Assembly (NCBI GenBank): GCA_028551475.1
Contig: CM052361.1
Coordinates: 2,177,501-2,241,500, forward strand
Direction of reading: 5' to 3'
Length of the DNA stretch: 64,000 bases
DNA from: Casuarina equisetifolia
Taxonomy: Eukaryota > Streptophyta > Magnoliopsida > Fagales > Casuarinaceae
A model generated the notes under the pieces. It was not told the origin of the DNA and did not search any database. It saw nothing but the letters and a program-made list of their open reading frames with translations. Shown piece by piece: positions 36,001 to 48,424 of the stretch. Positions within the stretch are counted from its first letter, which is position 1. Every line of letters starts with the position of its first letter. The position numbers and the translations under genes were made by a program.

Positions 36001-39000
36001 AGAGGAGTGTTAGTAGATTTTCAATGAAGATGATATGTGTCTACCATTTCAATACTTGTAAGAAATTCTTTAATACTTGAAGAGACCATAAGTCACTAAA
36101 ATTGATATGACATAAGTCTCACATTATCTCTTATTGTTTGAGAATCTTCTTTGTAAGGAATAATTTGCTTTTGATAAATGTGAACTTTCTAATAATAATT
36201 GAGTTGTTATTTGATAGTTTCTTATATCTAGAAATTGTTACAGAAATTTTAATTGCTTAGCCAACTAGATTAGTAATGAACTAACATGAATTCTAATTAT
36301 GAGATATGGAGCTTAAGGGCGTGCATGAGTAGGGTGTGAGCATGAAAAAAAAACCTAGAGAAGCTTATTCCTTAATATATTTTATCATTGGTCATGTGAT
36401 AACTTATCAAATGACACAATAGACATAACCTTTCTCAAAACCTCATACTCATGCAATTCTAGAGAAATTATAATTGACAAAACATTCATGTGACTTTTAT
36501 AAGTAAAGTTACACCTTTACCTTAATTTTGACTTCACATCAAACATTTCCCATGTATCATACGGAAAAGGATGTAAGAGTAGAGCATGTGATTGTCATTA
36601 ATCATCTCACATGCAAGCAGCAAAGTTGCTGGTATGGGTCGTCAAAAAGTATGCCAACCATCAGCTTTAGCACTAAACTTATCAATTGCCTGGGTCCATA
36701 AATCTTATCAAAAAAGAATTCCAAGTTGCACGAAAATCAAATGCTTCTGCATTTCGAACATAAATACAACGAGTCAAATGGACAAGAAGTAGCATCAAGG
36801 GGTCGTGCATTGCACGGCACAAGCATGGAAAGAAGAGCAAAGATGTTTATCTGTATTCATGTTCTTGCATGTGTAATGCTCCAACTCCCACATGGGGCCA
36901 AATTATTTTCAGTGGTCAGTGTTCATGTAGAAAACCATCACGATCATTGAGAATATGCAGTATTAATTTTATCCTCTTTTTGTTTGCTTGGAAAGGAGAC
37001 TACATCAATCCGAAAGGGAAGTTCCATGCAGTACCCAAAAGAGCTTTTTGGAAGGATTAAGGAACCTGGGATACGCTTAATTAGCATTCCAGAGTGTTAA
37101 GAAGTAACGTGGTTAAGAGCTATCAATCTCAGAAGAAGATGACGTGCTGGCATTGCTGTTTTCATACCATCATGAAGGTGCAGGGCGGGAGAGATATCTT
37201 GTAACTTTTGTGTGCAGAACATGCGTGATTAGAGAGTTAAGTAGACAGTAGGTTAGAAGTTGAGAACTTTTATGATGTTGCTGCTTTCATTTTTCTCTGC
37301 AAGGTTTTCTCCTCCTTAAAACTGTTGGTCTGCAACTCTGTTGTGCATCTGAACTTGTAAGTGTGTATGGTTGTTTTGAACTTAGAAAGTACTCTGGTAA
37401 TCCCATTATGTGCTTTTCTATTAGTTCTTGTTGATCGTATACTCTTTTTTTGTTCTTTCCAAGCTACGGGTTGTTGGAAGTGATAGTCTTTGAGTTCTCA
37501 CAAAGGATCCCTCTTTCGTTGTGAACTGTCCATGTTCGAAAGGACCCACAATGGGATATATGACTTCCTCTTCTTTTATGTTATGTTATAAAAGGGTGTG
37601 AGACACGTATTAGATACCAATACGCCCCTTACACCAAGTACTAAGGAACGCTTTTCACAAATATTAACAATTTGCAATTTATGACTCTTGAATTGTTGAA
37701 GATTATTTAAGTTGGCAATAAGAAATAAAAGGATGCTACGTTTGAGTTTCATTTGCTGAAGTCTTCGATTCTTTTCATACCCCTTTTTCATTAATTTTAA
37801 GCATTTACTCTTACTTTATCTTGTATGTTTATTCTTAGAAATCCAAGAAATTAAAGATTTCCTAGGTGTATTTGAGGTTGTTCATTACTCAAATTAAATA
37901 ATAAACCATATTGACTACAATACTTGTAGCAACAAGAAGTCGTCTAGTTCGACAGTGTATTGGATGAGGGTTCGTCTTACCTCTGTGGGTTGGGCTTTTG
38001 TTGTCAATTCCCTCATTGGATTACCTTATCAAAAGGAAGCTCGAGTCCTTTTCCATGCCTATGATCTCTCTAGTTTCTCTTTTTTAGCTCTTTTGAGTCC
38101 AATTGGAGTTTCATAAGGTAAATATACATATTTTGTCAAAATCACATGCCAAGGTCATAGTCATATTTTGCACACAATGCACAAGTTCAAGTTAATAGGA
38201 GTCAATAGGGTGCTTAGGAGGCACTTGAGCTTTAAAACTATATTAAAAAATTTATTATCTAACCCACAAGCAGATCTGTGACTTGATGAAATCTCCACTT
38301 GTTTAACTAGGATTCTCATTATATTTGTTAGAAATACATTTGTCCACATTGTAATAATGATTGGATCTTACAAATTGTGTTGGATTAAGAAATCCGAAAC
38401 AATTATGAGAAATCTTTGTTGTGTGTTTTATAAACTTGGGCAAACCCCTCTAGCACATGACCTTTGAAGGAAGATGTGGATTTGGCCTTCTGTCATGGTA
38501 TTAAGGCCAATTTCTTAGTATAATTCAGCTTAACCACAATTAAGAAATAGCTTATTATATGTTTTACAAGCTTTGAACAACACCTTTCCTCATAAAATGT
38601 TTGGAGGAAGTGTGTGAAATTAGACCTCAATCACGTTGCTGCAAGTTAAATTACTTCTTATCAAGCTTACATATTTGCACCACTATACTCATTGTTACTC
38701 TTTCACTTAGTTCATAGTTCAAAACCATCGAAATTAAGTGCCCAAAATAACCGAGTTCGCCCTACAATTATGTTGCCAAAGACGCAACAATTTTCTTTTG
38801 ACTTGGCACACCTCTTAAAGTTCATGGATCCCACTCACAGATCAGAAGTGTTATCATTAAACTCGTGAACAATACATGTAATGTTTCAATCGAGGGAACC
38901 ATCTTCTTTAGAATGGACCCATGGTCACGCGTTGCATCTCAGTTGACGTAAAGACGCCAAAAAGTGTTTTGGCGATATCGTGATCCTACTATATGTCGGA

Positions 39001-40239
39001 GGAAATCCTTAGAAACTATTCAGCTTTAATAGTGTCATCGAATGTTTGGAAAATAAGAAAAATATGATACCATATTGTCTGATACAGTTCCATTAGATTT
39101 TTTTTTTTAAAAAAAAAAAGTTATTGCAGACGGTGGTTTCTGTTCTAGATCATGATTTTATTTTTGTACGCCACATTTTCACCCACCACGAGTGGAATTG
39201 TCCAAATCACTTTCGATATTGAAAACTTATTTTCGAGCTTATGATTCATATGGTGTTTCTTTTTCAAGACTAAAAAGAAAAAGTTGATGGATGTGATTGA
39301 TATACAAAAGATTTGGCATCATATCCTACCTTTATTATGTTTACATTTGCAGTATCTTTCTAAGTTGTTTAAATATTTTTTTTTTATTTTTTAATGATAA
39401 ATTTTAAAAGATGAATACTATTGGTTTTCTTGAAGCAAACTCCTCCTTGCTTGGAACAATCTGCCTTTTGTGGGGTTCATGAAGCCGATTGGAACATAGC
39501 TCTTTTTCTTCTTTTCTTTCTTTCCTTTTCTGTGGTAACGAACAAAAGCCAATGTCTAATTATAAATCCATAATCATGTTCGAGCATTTTCAGTGTTTCT
39601 CCTCTACTCTTCTGAATCATACGGCTTCTATCTGCAGACTCATACGACAGATCCTTGGGCCGATTTGGAAGTCCAAGAATTCAGAGCCAGGGCCTAAGAT
39701 TGGAAGTCTAAACTTTGGCCCTACATAGAATTTAGCAAAGTACTCTTGTCCCACATTTGTTAAGCCTTAAAAATAAAACTCTATATATTGTACATAATTT
39801 TGTGCGAACATGGCATTAGAGTATATTCATATTAACAAATGACATGATAAAAAAGAAAATTTTAATATTTTCTACATCTTATTTGAGAATTTTCTATACA
39901 TAGAAGACATATCACACATTTTTTAATTAATTTTTGGTAGAAACAAGTATTTTGACATGATGTTAAGATTCAAATGAGATAATCATTCATTTGTGGACTA
40001 TGTCTTTATGGAAAATATTTCTTTATGCTCCAAGTAAGGGAATATGTTGAAATATGGCATTCATTATACATTGCTTATATATTATTTTATTGTATTCTTT
40101 ATATATAGATGTTTCTTTTTCTTTTACTCAATTTTAAGAGAAGAAATAAGTCTTTTTAGTATAATATCAAAGTTCATGTTTAAAAAAGTAATATATTTGG
40201 TATATAAAATTCAATACTAAACCAATAATTTGCACTGTC

Positions 40240-40556
40240 TACGTTAGAATGTATTAAAGATATAATAACAAAAAAATTTTATATTGCCTAAATTTTACTA
40301 AAAATTTTTCTAAGAGATAGTCCAAGAACAAATTGATAGGCCTCAAAGGCAGCTATCACTTGCAAGAAACATAGATTACCATCCCCTATGTCGCTATTGA
40401 AATGTATTACATATAGTATAACAAAAAGTTTTACATTACCTAAATTTTACTAAAATTTTTTTTAAGAGATAGTCCAAAAAAAATTGGTGGGCCAAAGGCA
40501 GCTATAACTTCCAAGTCCAAAGTCATTGCAGAGATTACCATCCTCTCTCTGTCGGT
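40240..40556 (+). repeat. two-copy tandem duplication, period about 153 bp
   Basis: The order TTTTACTAAAA, AAGAGATAGTCCAA, AATTG, GGC(C), AAAGGCAGCTAT and GATTACCATCC(C/T)CT appears twice, with the AAGAGATAGTCCAA anchors at about 40311 and 40464. The copies have diverged by small changes and one indel. No coding content. Confidence 0.75.
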
Positions 40557-43500
40557 TCAAGTTTCAAATGACACTCAACAACATGAGGAAATGTAATAGA
40601 AAACAAAGACATAGTTGGGACTAAGACAGACATGTCACATGAAAATAAAATAGTCATGGCTTTATGATCTAGTTTTAGAAACTTTCTAAACTTCATTTTC
40701 ACATGACTTCTTGCATTCCTTATGCTCATTATTGTCAACATTAGCATCATTATAAACCAAGCGAATGCAGGATATGAGTGGTTAGGCCACAACGAACAAT
40801 CAATTGTGTTGATGGACTCCTGCAAGCAACCCCTGCATGACATCTCACTTTCAGGGTGTGCTTAGACCCACTAATGTCTGAAATGACATCTTCTGGTTGT
40901 TGCCATATCCACAGGGATGTAGGTCCGGAATCAGTTGTTGGTAGCTGCTTTCCTACAAAGCTCCTAACGTGATTTGTAACAGGCTATTCAAGGATATGTC
41001 CGATCATTAGGTAGATTCGTCAGAGGCCTTAATTAGTGCTTATGGAAAGGCTGTGTCCTCTCAAATTTGACATGCTGCCAATCGGTTGTGTCCCGTGAAA
41101 CAAAGGGGCAGAGCATTAATTAACGAAATCTGCTCTGCACATGGTGTTTGCAGATCTGCAAACTTGGAAAGGAAGACACTCTGAAATTCCAGCTTTGATC
41201 TGGGCCAGGCAAAAGCATATCTCACGAGCATGTCAAAAGCTTAATTTGTCCTGCAGGTAAAGAAAGTTTATGTTATCTAGTAAGATGAAAATGTATATAT
41301 ATTTTTATTTTGAAAATTTATATAATATAGGATAATTAACACTATTTGTTGAAGACAAAAATATTACATAAATTTTTTTTAAATAATATTTAAATATAAA
41401 TAATATTTTTTATTTACAAATATGTAAATTTATTCATCAAAAAAGAAAAAAAATACAAAAATTTAAAAATCAATATTACAGTTCATTTAAAAAAAAAATT
41501 AAAATTCTTCAGTTATGATATGATACAATAAAACATTTATATTTTTATGAATTATTTTTTTGATTTTAGTCAACAAAGTTGATATTTCAATAGTTTTATT
41601 TTGGTAAACAATATTTTTCTTACTTCTTAATATTTGGATTAGATTTTAGGCTTTTGTACCTGATACAAGGCAACTCTTGAACATTTCTTGAACTGCTTCT
41701 TAAGCTCCATTTTTTTTTTAATTTTATTCTTTTTTATTTTAGTGTCATCGGGCCCGGGGAAGTACATAGGCGGAGCAGCATGTTAAAAGGCAGTGCATGG
41801 GCTTGGGGACAGCATCTGTCTCCGCTTCCATGTTTTTCTGGGCCAACATCGAATGTAAACAAAACAGAAAAATACAAAATCTATGGACTCGGACAGGCTT
41901 TGGACAGGGACCAGGATGTCCTACACTGCGCATCAACATTAACACCGACGAGGGGTTGGTTCGTACCTCTGCAGGGGTCATAGGAGACTTAATTTTTCCG
42001 TATTTCATGTAGTGTAGTGCTATTGAAATGCTGTGTAGAGGACACAACAGTACGAAAACTTTCCTGTCTTCGAATATCTTTTGTAAGAAGCACCAAAAGG
42101 AGACCACCCCATCTATCCAAATTCTTAACTTCAAATTTCCTTACCTAAAAACCTGTGAAACCAAAATGTTACATGATGGCTCCATGTAAGCGCCACATAG
42201 ACCAAGGTGGGTCCAATCTTTGGGGAGATTTGTTTACGTGGAAGTTGACTTAGACAAAAAAGACACAAGAAGACCCCTGCATTCTCCTTCTTCAATTCCC
42301 ACTCTACAATTATAATGACATGATATCAAAACTTAATTTCTAATGCCCAAATATTACTCGTTCCTACTTTGAAAAGTTGAGTTCATAATGTTCTCTATTG
42401 GGTCCATAGCTCATCAATTTCAATGAGTCATCTCATTAGTCATTAATTGTATACTAGATTCTCGACATATGTCTTATATTATCAATATATTAATTTGTTA
42501 TATTTTATATGTATAAAAAATATTTCTTTTTCTTATTGTATCCAACCTCCATTGTGAAATAACTTAAAATGCAATGAAATAATTTGTGGGAATTCACCTG
42601 GATTTCATGGTCTGAAAGACATGGATTCACATCAACTTTTCCTCCGGGCAAAAGAGAGAGAAAGAAAATGTTGGATGAGCATCTCTTTCAATGTACCTTT
42701 CCCTTGCTCAGAACCAGCCTGTCCGACAGCATTAAAGCAGTGTGCCACTAAGTTGGCCTTAAAAACAATGCCATTGGCCCATTTCAGTCGTATTTCGGCC
42801 CTGTGGGTGATACAAACTTGGTCATAAATCACGTTACGGTACAAAAGCTGTGCCGGTTGTTGCCTTGACCATCACTCCCATTATTTCTCTCGGAGGAGAC
42901 CAGGAATGTGCTGTCCCAGTTCCCGGGTTCTCCCTCGATATATTCCTCAAAAAGTGTACTGCTTTGTTGATTTTTGACCATTAGTAACTGGCATGAGCTG
43001 TTGTTTAGGCATTTCCACTTCCGAAAAAGAAACATAGTTGAAATAGTATATGTTGTTTACATTTTAGCATGATATTAGGTTGGGTCATAGTTAGGTGCAA
43101 CTTATAAAAATTGAAACTTTATTTTGCAGTATTAAGTGTTGAGTGTGAAGTCTATATGTTTGGTGCGTAAATAAGTGTATATTTTACCTATTCAATCTTT
43201 AGTTGAAAGTATATTAAGATATCTAGTATAAAAAGTAATATTCACTTTACTCATTCAATCTTGAGCTAAAAGTATATGTTTAGTATGCACAAAAGTACTA
43301 AAAACAAAAAGTTTACATAAAAAATATATAATTTTTAAATAATATTTAAAAATAAAAAATATCTCATCAACTTATGAGTTATCTCTTATATCACTTTGTA
43401 CATATTTTATATACAATGAAGGGATGTCAAAAACATCTTATGCTGCATGTAACCTACTATGTAATTTTTTTACATATTAACAAATTACCCATTTTCTTAC

Positions 43501-45375
43501 AAGTTAGATAAGGAGAAAATTAAACTTCAGACAATAAAGTTTTCTTGTTTTTGGATAACAAACATGTAATCAAGTTTTAAAGCTTCCTTTATGAGTAGGC
43601 AGACTAGACTGACTGTACGATGCCTTAACTCATGGCCTATCTTTGACATGTACCTAACAATTGCCACTATTGCTCGTCAACTACTAGTGATTTGATATTA
43701 TTCTGACCTATAATTTCCCAAGCCAGTAGGGTGAAGAGTGTTGTATGATTCATCCTATAAAGGAATTCTTGTATAGGGGATGGGATACAGAAGACTAAAT
43801 TTGCCGAAGCACGTGTAGAAACTTCTTTGTGCAGACTCCAGGGCAGGAAATCCCCACTTCGACACCCAAATCCACCCTAAGATTCTCCATAGATTTGTAG
43901 CTGAAAAAGACATTTTTTCTTGGATGGGGATTAATTGGTTCAAAGATAAATGAAAAAATGGGAAAATTAGTTTTCAAACTCAATTTAGCTTTGAAGTGAA
44001 CCAATGCAAATTTGATTGACCAGTTAATGTTACAATACTAATGACAATTAAGTCTTTTTTATTAAATTCACTCACTCATGTATGCACTTAGTGTCAAACT
44101 AACGACCAAGAAATTTAGCGTCACTTATTCTCAATTGAACCAAATACTTGTCGATTATAATTAATTTAATTGAAAAATTTAATTAAATAATTTAATATCA
44201 CGATATTATGAAGATTTAGTTTTTAAAGAGAACAATTCATAGAAATAAACTTGTCTTTTGTTAATTTGGTTTTCTTTTCGACATAGAAGGATCATTTAGT
44301 AAAAAATATCCTTTATATTTATTTTTGCATGGAAAATTGTAATCTATTCAATTAATGTCACAATACGTATTCAGAGAATCCTGCAGGCAACTCAAGAAAG
44401 CTTACGCAGCGGGCTATCGTTTTCCACCGAATGCTTTATTTCAAAAGCATGCACTCCTTCTCCTTCCTCTGGCAGATTCCTCTAACATTGACTTTAGCAG
44501 AGTATTGTCTTTTCACGCTGAAGAGATGGAGTATATACACCTTATTTAAATTTGAATTTATTTATGTAAATCTTGAATTAAATTTTAACACAGGGAGTGA
44601 ATGGTGTGAACAAGCTATGGCCATGTCGGGTAATCCTAGTTGGCTAAACCTCTTCTAAAGTTGGTCCGTTTCATATATTGTTAAGATATGAATGTCATAT
44701 ACGCTTTATATATAGAAATATTATTTGTTTATAAATTGATTTTAAAGAAGAAAGTGAGTGTTTTTATATGATACTAGAATCAAGATTTTACCTAAAATAT
44801 TCCTTTTTTAGGGCATGAATGTTTAGTTTTACATCTCTAAGGTGTAAAGTTGTACATGTTTGGATAAATGTGATCGTTTTTCTTCATTTCATGAGCATAC
44901 TTATGGAAAATTTTAATTTTTCATATATAATATCAAAGCTCAAATCTCTTTTAACATCCTTATGAATTTTGGTTAACACAATCCATATAAAATTAACACA
45001 TTTTAGATGTCTAATATCATTTTCTTAGTAAATTTGAGTTCTAAATGAGATTTAGTGTTTTAATTAAGACATTCAATTTTTAATAAAAAATATTTTTATA
45101 TTCAAAATAAATAATATATTAAAATCTAGTATATATCCCTCGTATGGCAAATATATTGTTAAGCACTTCCTTAATTGAAACCTTTTGAGGAAAAAGAAAA
45201 TTGAAACCTTTTGACATTAACCACAAGAAAAACAAGATGGGTGAAAGGAGCTTTCACGCCGACTTACCGAATGACCTTCCCCCCTAAAGATCAGGAAAAT
45301 GTAGGTACGAGGTGTTGTGTCCTTGTAAGAGCACCTATTCATGTACAGGATCGGCTCAAATCATAAGATTGTCTT

Positions 45376-45487
45376 CCCTAAACTTGCTTAAAAAGGAATA
45401 TTACACTGTTAAGATCTTAATCTATTAAACAGACGCCCTAAACTTGCTTAAAAAGGAATATTACACTGTTAAGATCTTAATCTATTA
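45376..45487 (+). repeat. exact 52-bp tandem duplication, period 60 bp
   Basis: 45376-45427 and 45436-45487 are identical over 52 bases, separated by 8 bases. The identity points to a recent slippage or repair event. The unit contains AAACTTGCTTAAAAAGG and is AT-rich. An assembly artefact cannot be excluded. Confidence 0.9.
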
Positions 45488-46480
45488 TTTTATGGCAGGT
45501 CGTGCTTGTTCTTCAGGTCCCAAAGAACAACTGCTGGTGAAACAGGAGACCCGCTCCTAAATCACTGCATGTTGGTCCCGTTGATAAGGATTAGACACCG
45601 GCTGAAAAGCTTGCCTTATATAGAGATGCAAAATGATTTTTTTTTTTTGGTTTTTCTTTTATGATTTAGAATTCCCACCGAATTTTGTACATAACTCAAA
45701 TTAAAAACTAATCATTTGTCTTAAAATATATTTTTTAAATATTACAACTCCCACATCCAAACTCACATTATTGAAATCCCACTAATTCATTATCAAATTA
45801 ACTGAAGCGACAAAGAGCACAAGGTGCAACATTTAAAATGTTTATTTTACAAAATTTTTTGGACTGTAATTCTTTTTGTCATTTCAATTATACTAGAGTA
45901 ATTCAGAATGAAATTATTTTGACATTATTGTCAATTTAATGTGGTATTATTAGGGCGCAGAGAGGACGAATTTAATACTCTGCTTCTGAAATATTAGCAA
46001 AAAAAAGGAAAAAGAAAATAATTCCAACTATACAAGGCTAAAATTTCGCATCAACCGGCTGATTTTCCGGGTCGGACACGCCAGGCGTCCGCTTTTCCTA
46101 ATACCACCCGCTGTGAAAAAATGCTTGTTACAGTCCAGTCAAACCCGGAAGACCACACGGGTATTGCAGGCCTGACCCCACCATACGGTCTCCGCAATAA
46201 ATTCGCAGGTTGTGAGTTTCAATGCAGCGGTTGTTTTCACGACAACCAATGTTCAAACCTTAGCCCGTCCATGATTGGTCGCCTTACGTCACCGGGACTC
46301 CCTCTCCCATCCTTGATCCGCCCGATGGAGATTAATCAACTCCAAAGTCAGAGCGGTACTCGGCATCGAAACGCGCGAAATCAGGATCATAGAGTAGTCT
46401 CCAAGCACCATAGCGTCTCCCTAACCTCTTTCCCAATATACACACAAATTAACAAGTGATTTCATGATTTGGTAACCGTA

Positions 46481-46578
46481 TTACGTGGCGGCCTCCGCTT
46501 CAAAGTGTAGCAGGCTCGAGTTGCCACGTATAATGCAGCTTAACACGTGTTAGCAAACCCTTCACATGTTTTACGTGC
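46481..46578 (+). promoter_or_regulatory. cluster of four ACGT-core (G-box/ABRE-like) elements
   Basis: TTACGTGG (46481), GCCACGTA (46523), ACACGTGT (46543, palindromic G-box type) and TTACGTGC (46571) occur within 98 bases, about 0.8 kb upstream of the ZF-HD ATG at 47348. ACGT cores are bound by bZIP factors in ABA, light and stress responses. The inverted ZF-HD copy does not include this segment. Confidence 0.5.
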
Positions 46579-47347
46579 TAAGTGGGATTAAGAACTCCAT
46601 TCTCTCGTGTCTCATGCACTAAGCAGCACCAAATAGTAGCGTGGCTGGTTTGTAATTATTAGATATTTTTAAAATTATTATTTTTAAATATTACAACTCA
46701 CACACTCGAATCATATATAGGAATATCAGACTCTAAATTTTATGGTTAAATTTTATAATTATTAAATAAAAAATAATATTTGAAAGTAATAATTTGTGAT
46801 TAATAGTTAGGTCTAATGATATCTTGAGAGTGGGTATTAAGAAAAAGGAGCGGCGAAATCAAAATTCAGAAGCTATATATAAAATGCGTCACAGTCGTAG
46901 CCACAGTCAATGACGCAGAGTACGGGGCCGGGTCAACTCGCGGGTAACCGAGTCATTATTGTGAAGGCTAACCCGGTCAGAAGCGGAAAGATGGTATATT
47001 TATTACACGGCGCAACATCTAACCCCAAGTGGGGTAAGCAACTTAACCATGGATTAGAACCAGGGTTAAAAAAACGAGTGGTTAAGAAGGACAACCACAA
47101 AACCCAGATTTTTATTATCGACTGTCATCACTGGTCAGCAACATCATCTTCTTCTGCTTCTTCTTCTTTTTTGGGTTGTCCAAAATTAATTATCTTTGCT
47201 CCGCCGGATTTCTTATCCGGGCTTCCATGTTCTCCGGCAGACTGGTGGTTCTGTGGATAGAGATAGTTGATAGTTTTGCAAGGAGTTTACCGAAGGGGAC
47301 CTGTGAAAGCTCATTTCTTTTTGGTTGGGACTATAGATGTTAGAGCG

Positions 47348-48424
47348 ATGATGGATGTAACCCCTACAATCACCACAACTACCGCCGCCGCTCCAGTTGT
47401 CAACACGAACACCAACACCACTGCGGCGGTGAAGTCCCCGGAAGCTGACAGTGAGACACCAACTCGGATCCAACCTTCCAAGCCCATATCTTTCTCCAAC
47501 GGTGTGCTTAAACGCCACAATCCTCACCACCACCAGCAGTACCATCACCACCAGCTCCCCAGCTCGCCACTTCTTGTCACCTATAAAGAATGTCTAAAGA
47601 ACCATGCAGCATCCATGGGAGGGCATGCGCTAGACGGCTGCGGCGAGTTCATGCCGTCTCCTTCGGCCACCTCCGCGGACCCGACGTCCCTCAAATGCGC
47701 TGCCTGTGGCTGCCATCGCAACTTCCACCGCCGCGAGCCTGAGGACCCAATTCCCACCTCCACTGCAACCCATGTCATCGAGTACCAGCCCCATCATCGC
47801 CATCATCCTCCCCCACCGCCGCCGCCAGTCTCTAATCGGAGCCCCAATTCAGCTTCCCCACCGCCGATCTCCTCCTCCTACTACCCCTCCGCACCCCACA
47901 TGCTCTTGGCTCTCTCCGGTGGCCTGCCAGCTCCTCCCGAGAGCGCTGCCGGGCCTAACAACGCTATGCTCACGCCCAGCCTCAGCACAAGAAAGCGGTA
48001 TAGGACCAAGTTCACCCAGGACCAGAAGGAGAAGATGTACCACTTTGCGGAGAGAGTCGGATGGAAGATGCAAAAGAGAGACGAGGAATTGGTCCGAGAG
48101 TTCTGCAGCGAAGTTGGAGTCGAAAAGAGTGTGCTCAAGGTGTGGATGCACAACAACAAGAACACCTTTGTCAAGAGGGACATCAATGGTGGTCGGAACA
48201 GCAACATTCTCGAGGACACGGACACCCACACCCACACCCACACCCACAACAACGGTAACGGCAACACCAACGGCAACGGCACCGCCGATGAAGATATCAC
48301 CACCACCACCACCACCACCAACATCAACAACAACGAAGCCATCAACCTGGGTGACAACCCAAATCACTACCAGAGTGATAGCGGCGCTCGTGGAGCCACC
48401 AATGGGTCATCTTCTTCATCTTAA
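47348..48424 (+). CDS. ZHD: ZF-HD (zinc finger homeodomain) transcription factor, intronless
   Basis: The product has 358 aa. The ZF-HD dimerisation domain is at residues 77-131 (TYKECLKNHAASMGG ... CGEFMPS ... LKCAACGCHRNFHRRE). The plant ZHD homeodomain is at about 215-273, with the recognition helix SVLKVWMHNNKN. The N-terminus is Thr-, His- and Pro-rich. The C-terminus has a Thr-His run from the repeat at 48221-48246 and a Thr run from ACC repeats at 48298-48318, ending in Ser residues. ZHD proteins are nuclear, dimerise through the zinc domain and bind ATTA-type sites in development and stress responses. Most ZHD genes lack introns, as here. ATG 47348 is followed at once by ATG 47351. 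The duplicate at 29145-30107 also begins at this MDV, which supports the start. Confidence 0.93.
   Translation: MMDVTPTITTTTAAAPVVNTNTNTTAAVKSPEADSETPTRIQPSKPISFSNGVLKRHNPHHHQQYHHHQLPSSPLLVTYKECLKNHAASMGGHALDGCGEFMPSPSATSADPTSLKCAACGCHRNFHRREPEDPIPTSTATHVIEYQPHHRHHPPPPPPPVSNRSPNSASPPPISSSYYPSAPHMLLALSGGLPAPPESAAGPNNAMLTPSLSTRKRYRTKFTQDQKEKMYHFAERVGWKMQKRDEELVREFCSEVGVEKSVLKVWMHNNKNTFVKRDINGGRNSNILEDTDTHTHTHTHNNGNGNTNGNGTADEDITTTTTTTNINNNEAINLGDNPNHYQSDSGARGATNGSSSSS

Larger units (their letters stand above)
33034..46480. other. 13-kb gene-poor intergenic region
   Basis: The first few hundred bases are the 5' flank of GASA copy 2. Beyond that the DNA is AT-rich, with stops in all frames. The open frames of 60-130 codons scattered through it have no recognisable domains and no consistent splice structure. 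Local tandem duplications occur at 40240-40556 and 45376-45487. A short GC-richer patch lies at 34340-34480. Coding-like but unassigned stretches at 35445-35640 and 42632-43035 may be decayed gene or transposon pieces. Confidence 0.55.

Noticed and set aside
40535-40843. 102-codon minus-strand open frame
   Set aside because: It overlaps the second unit of a tandem repeat and has no known motif.
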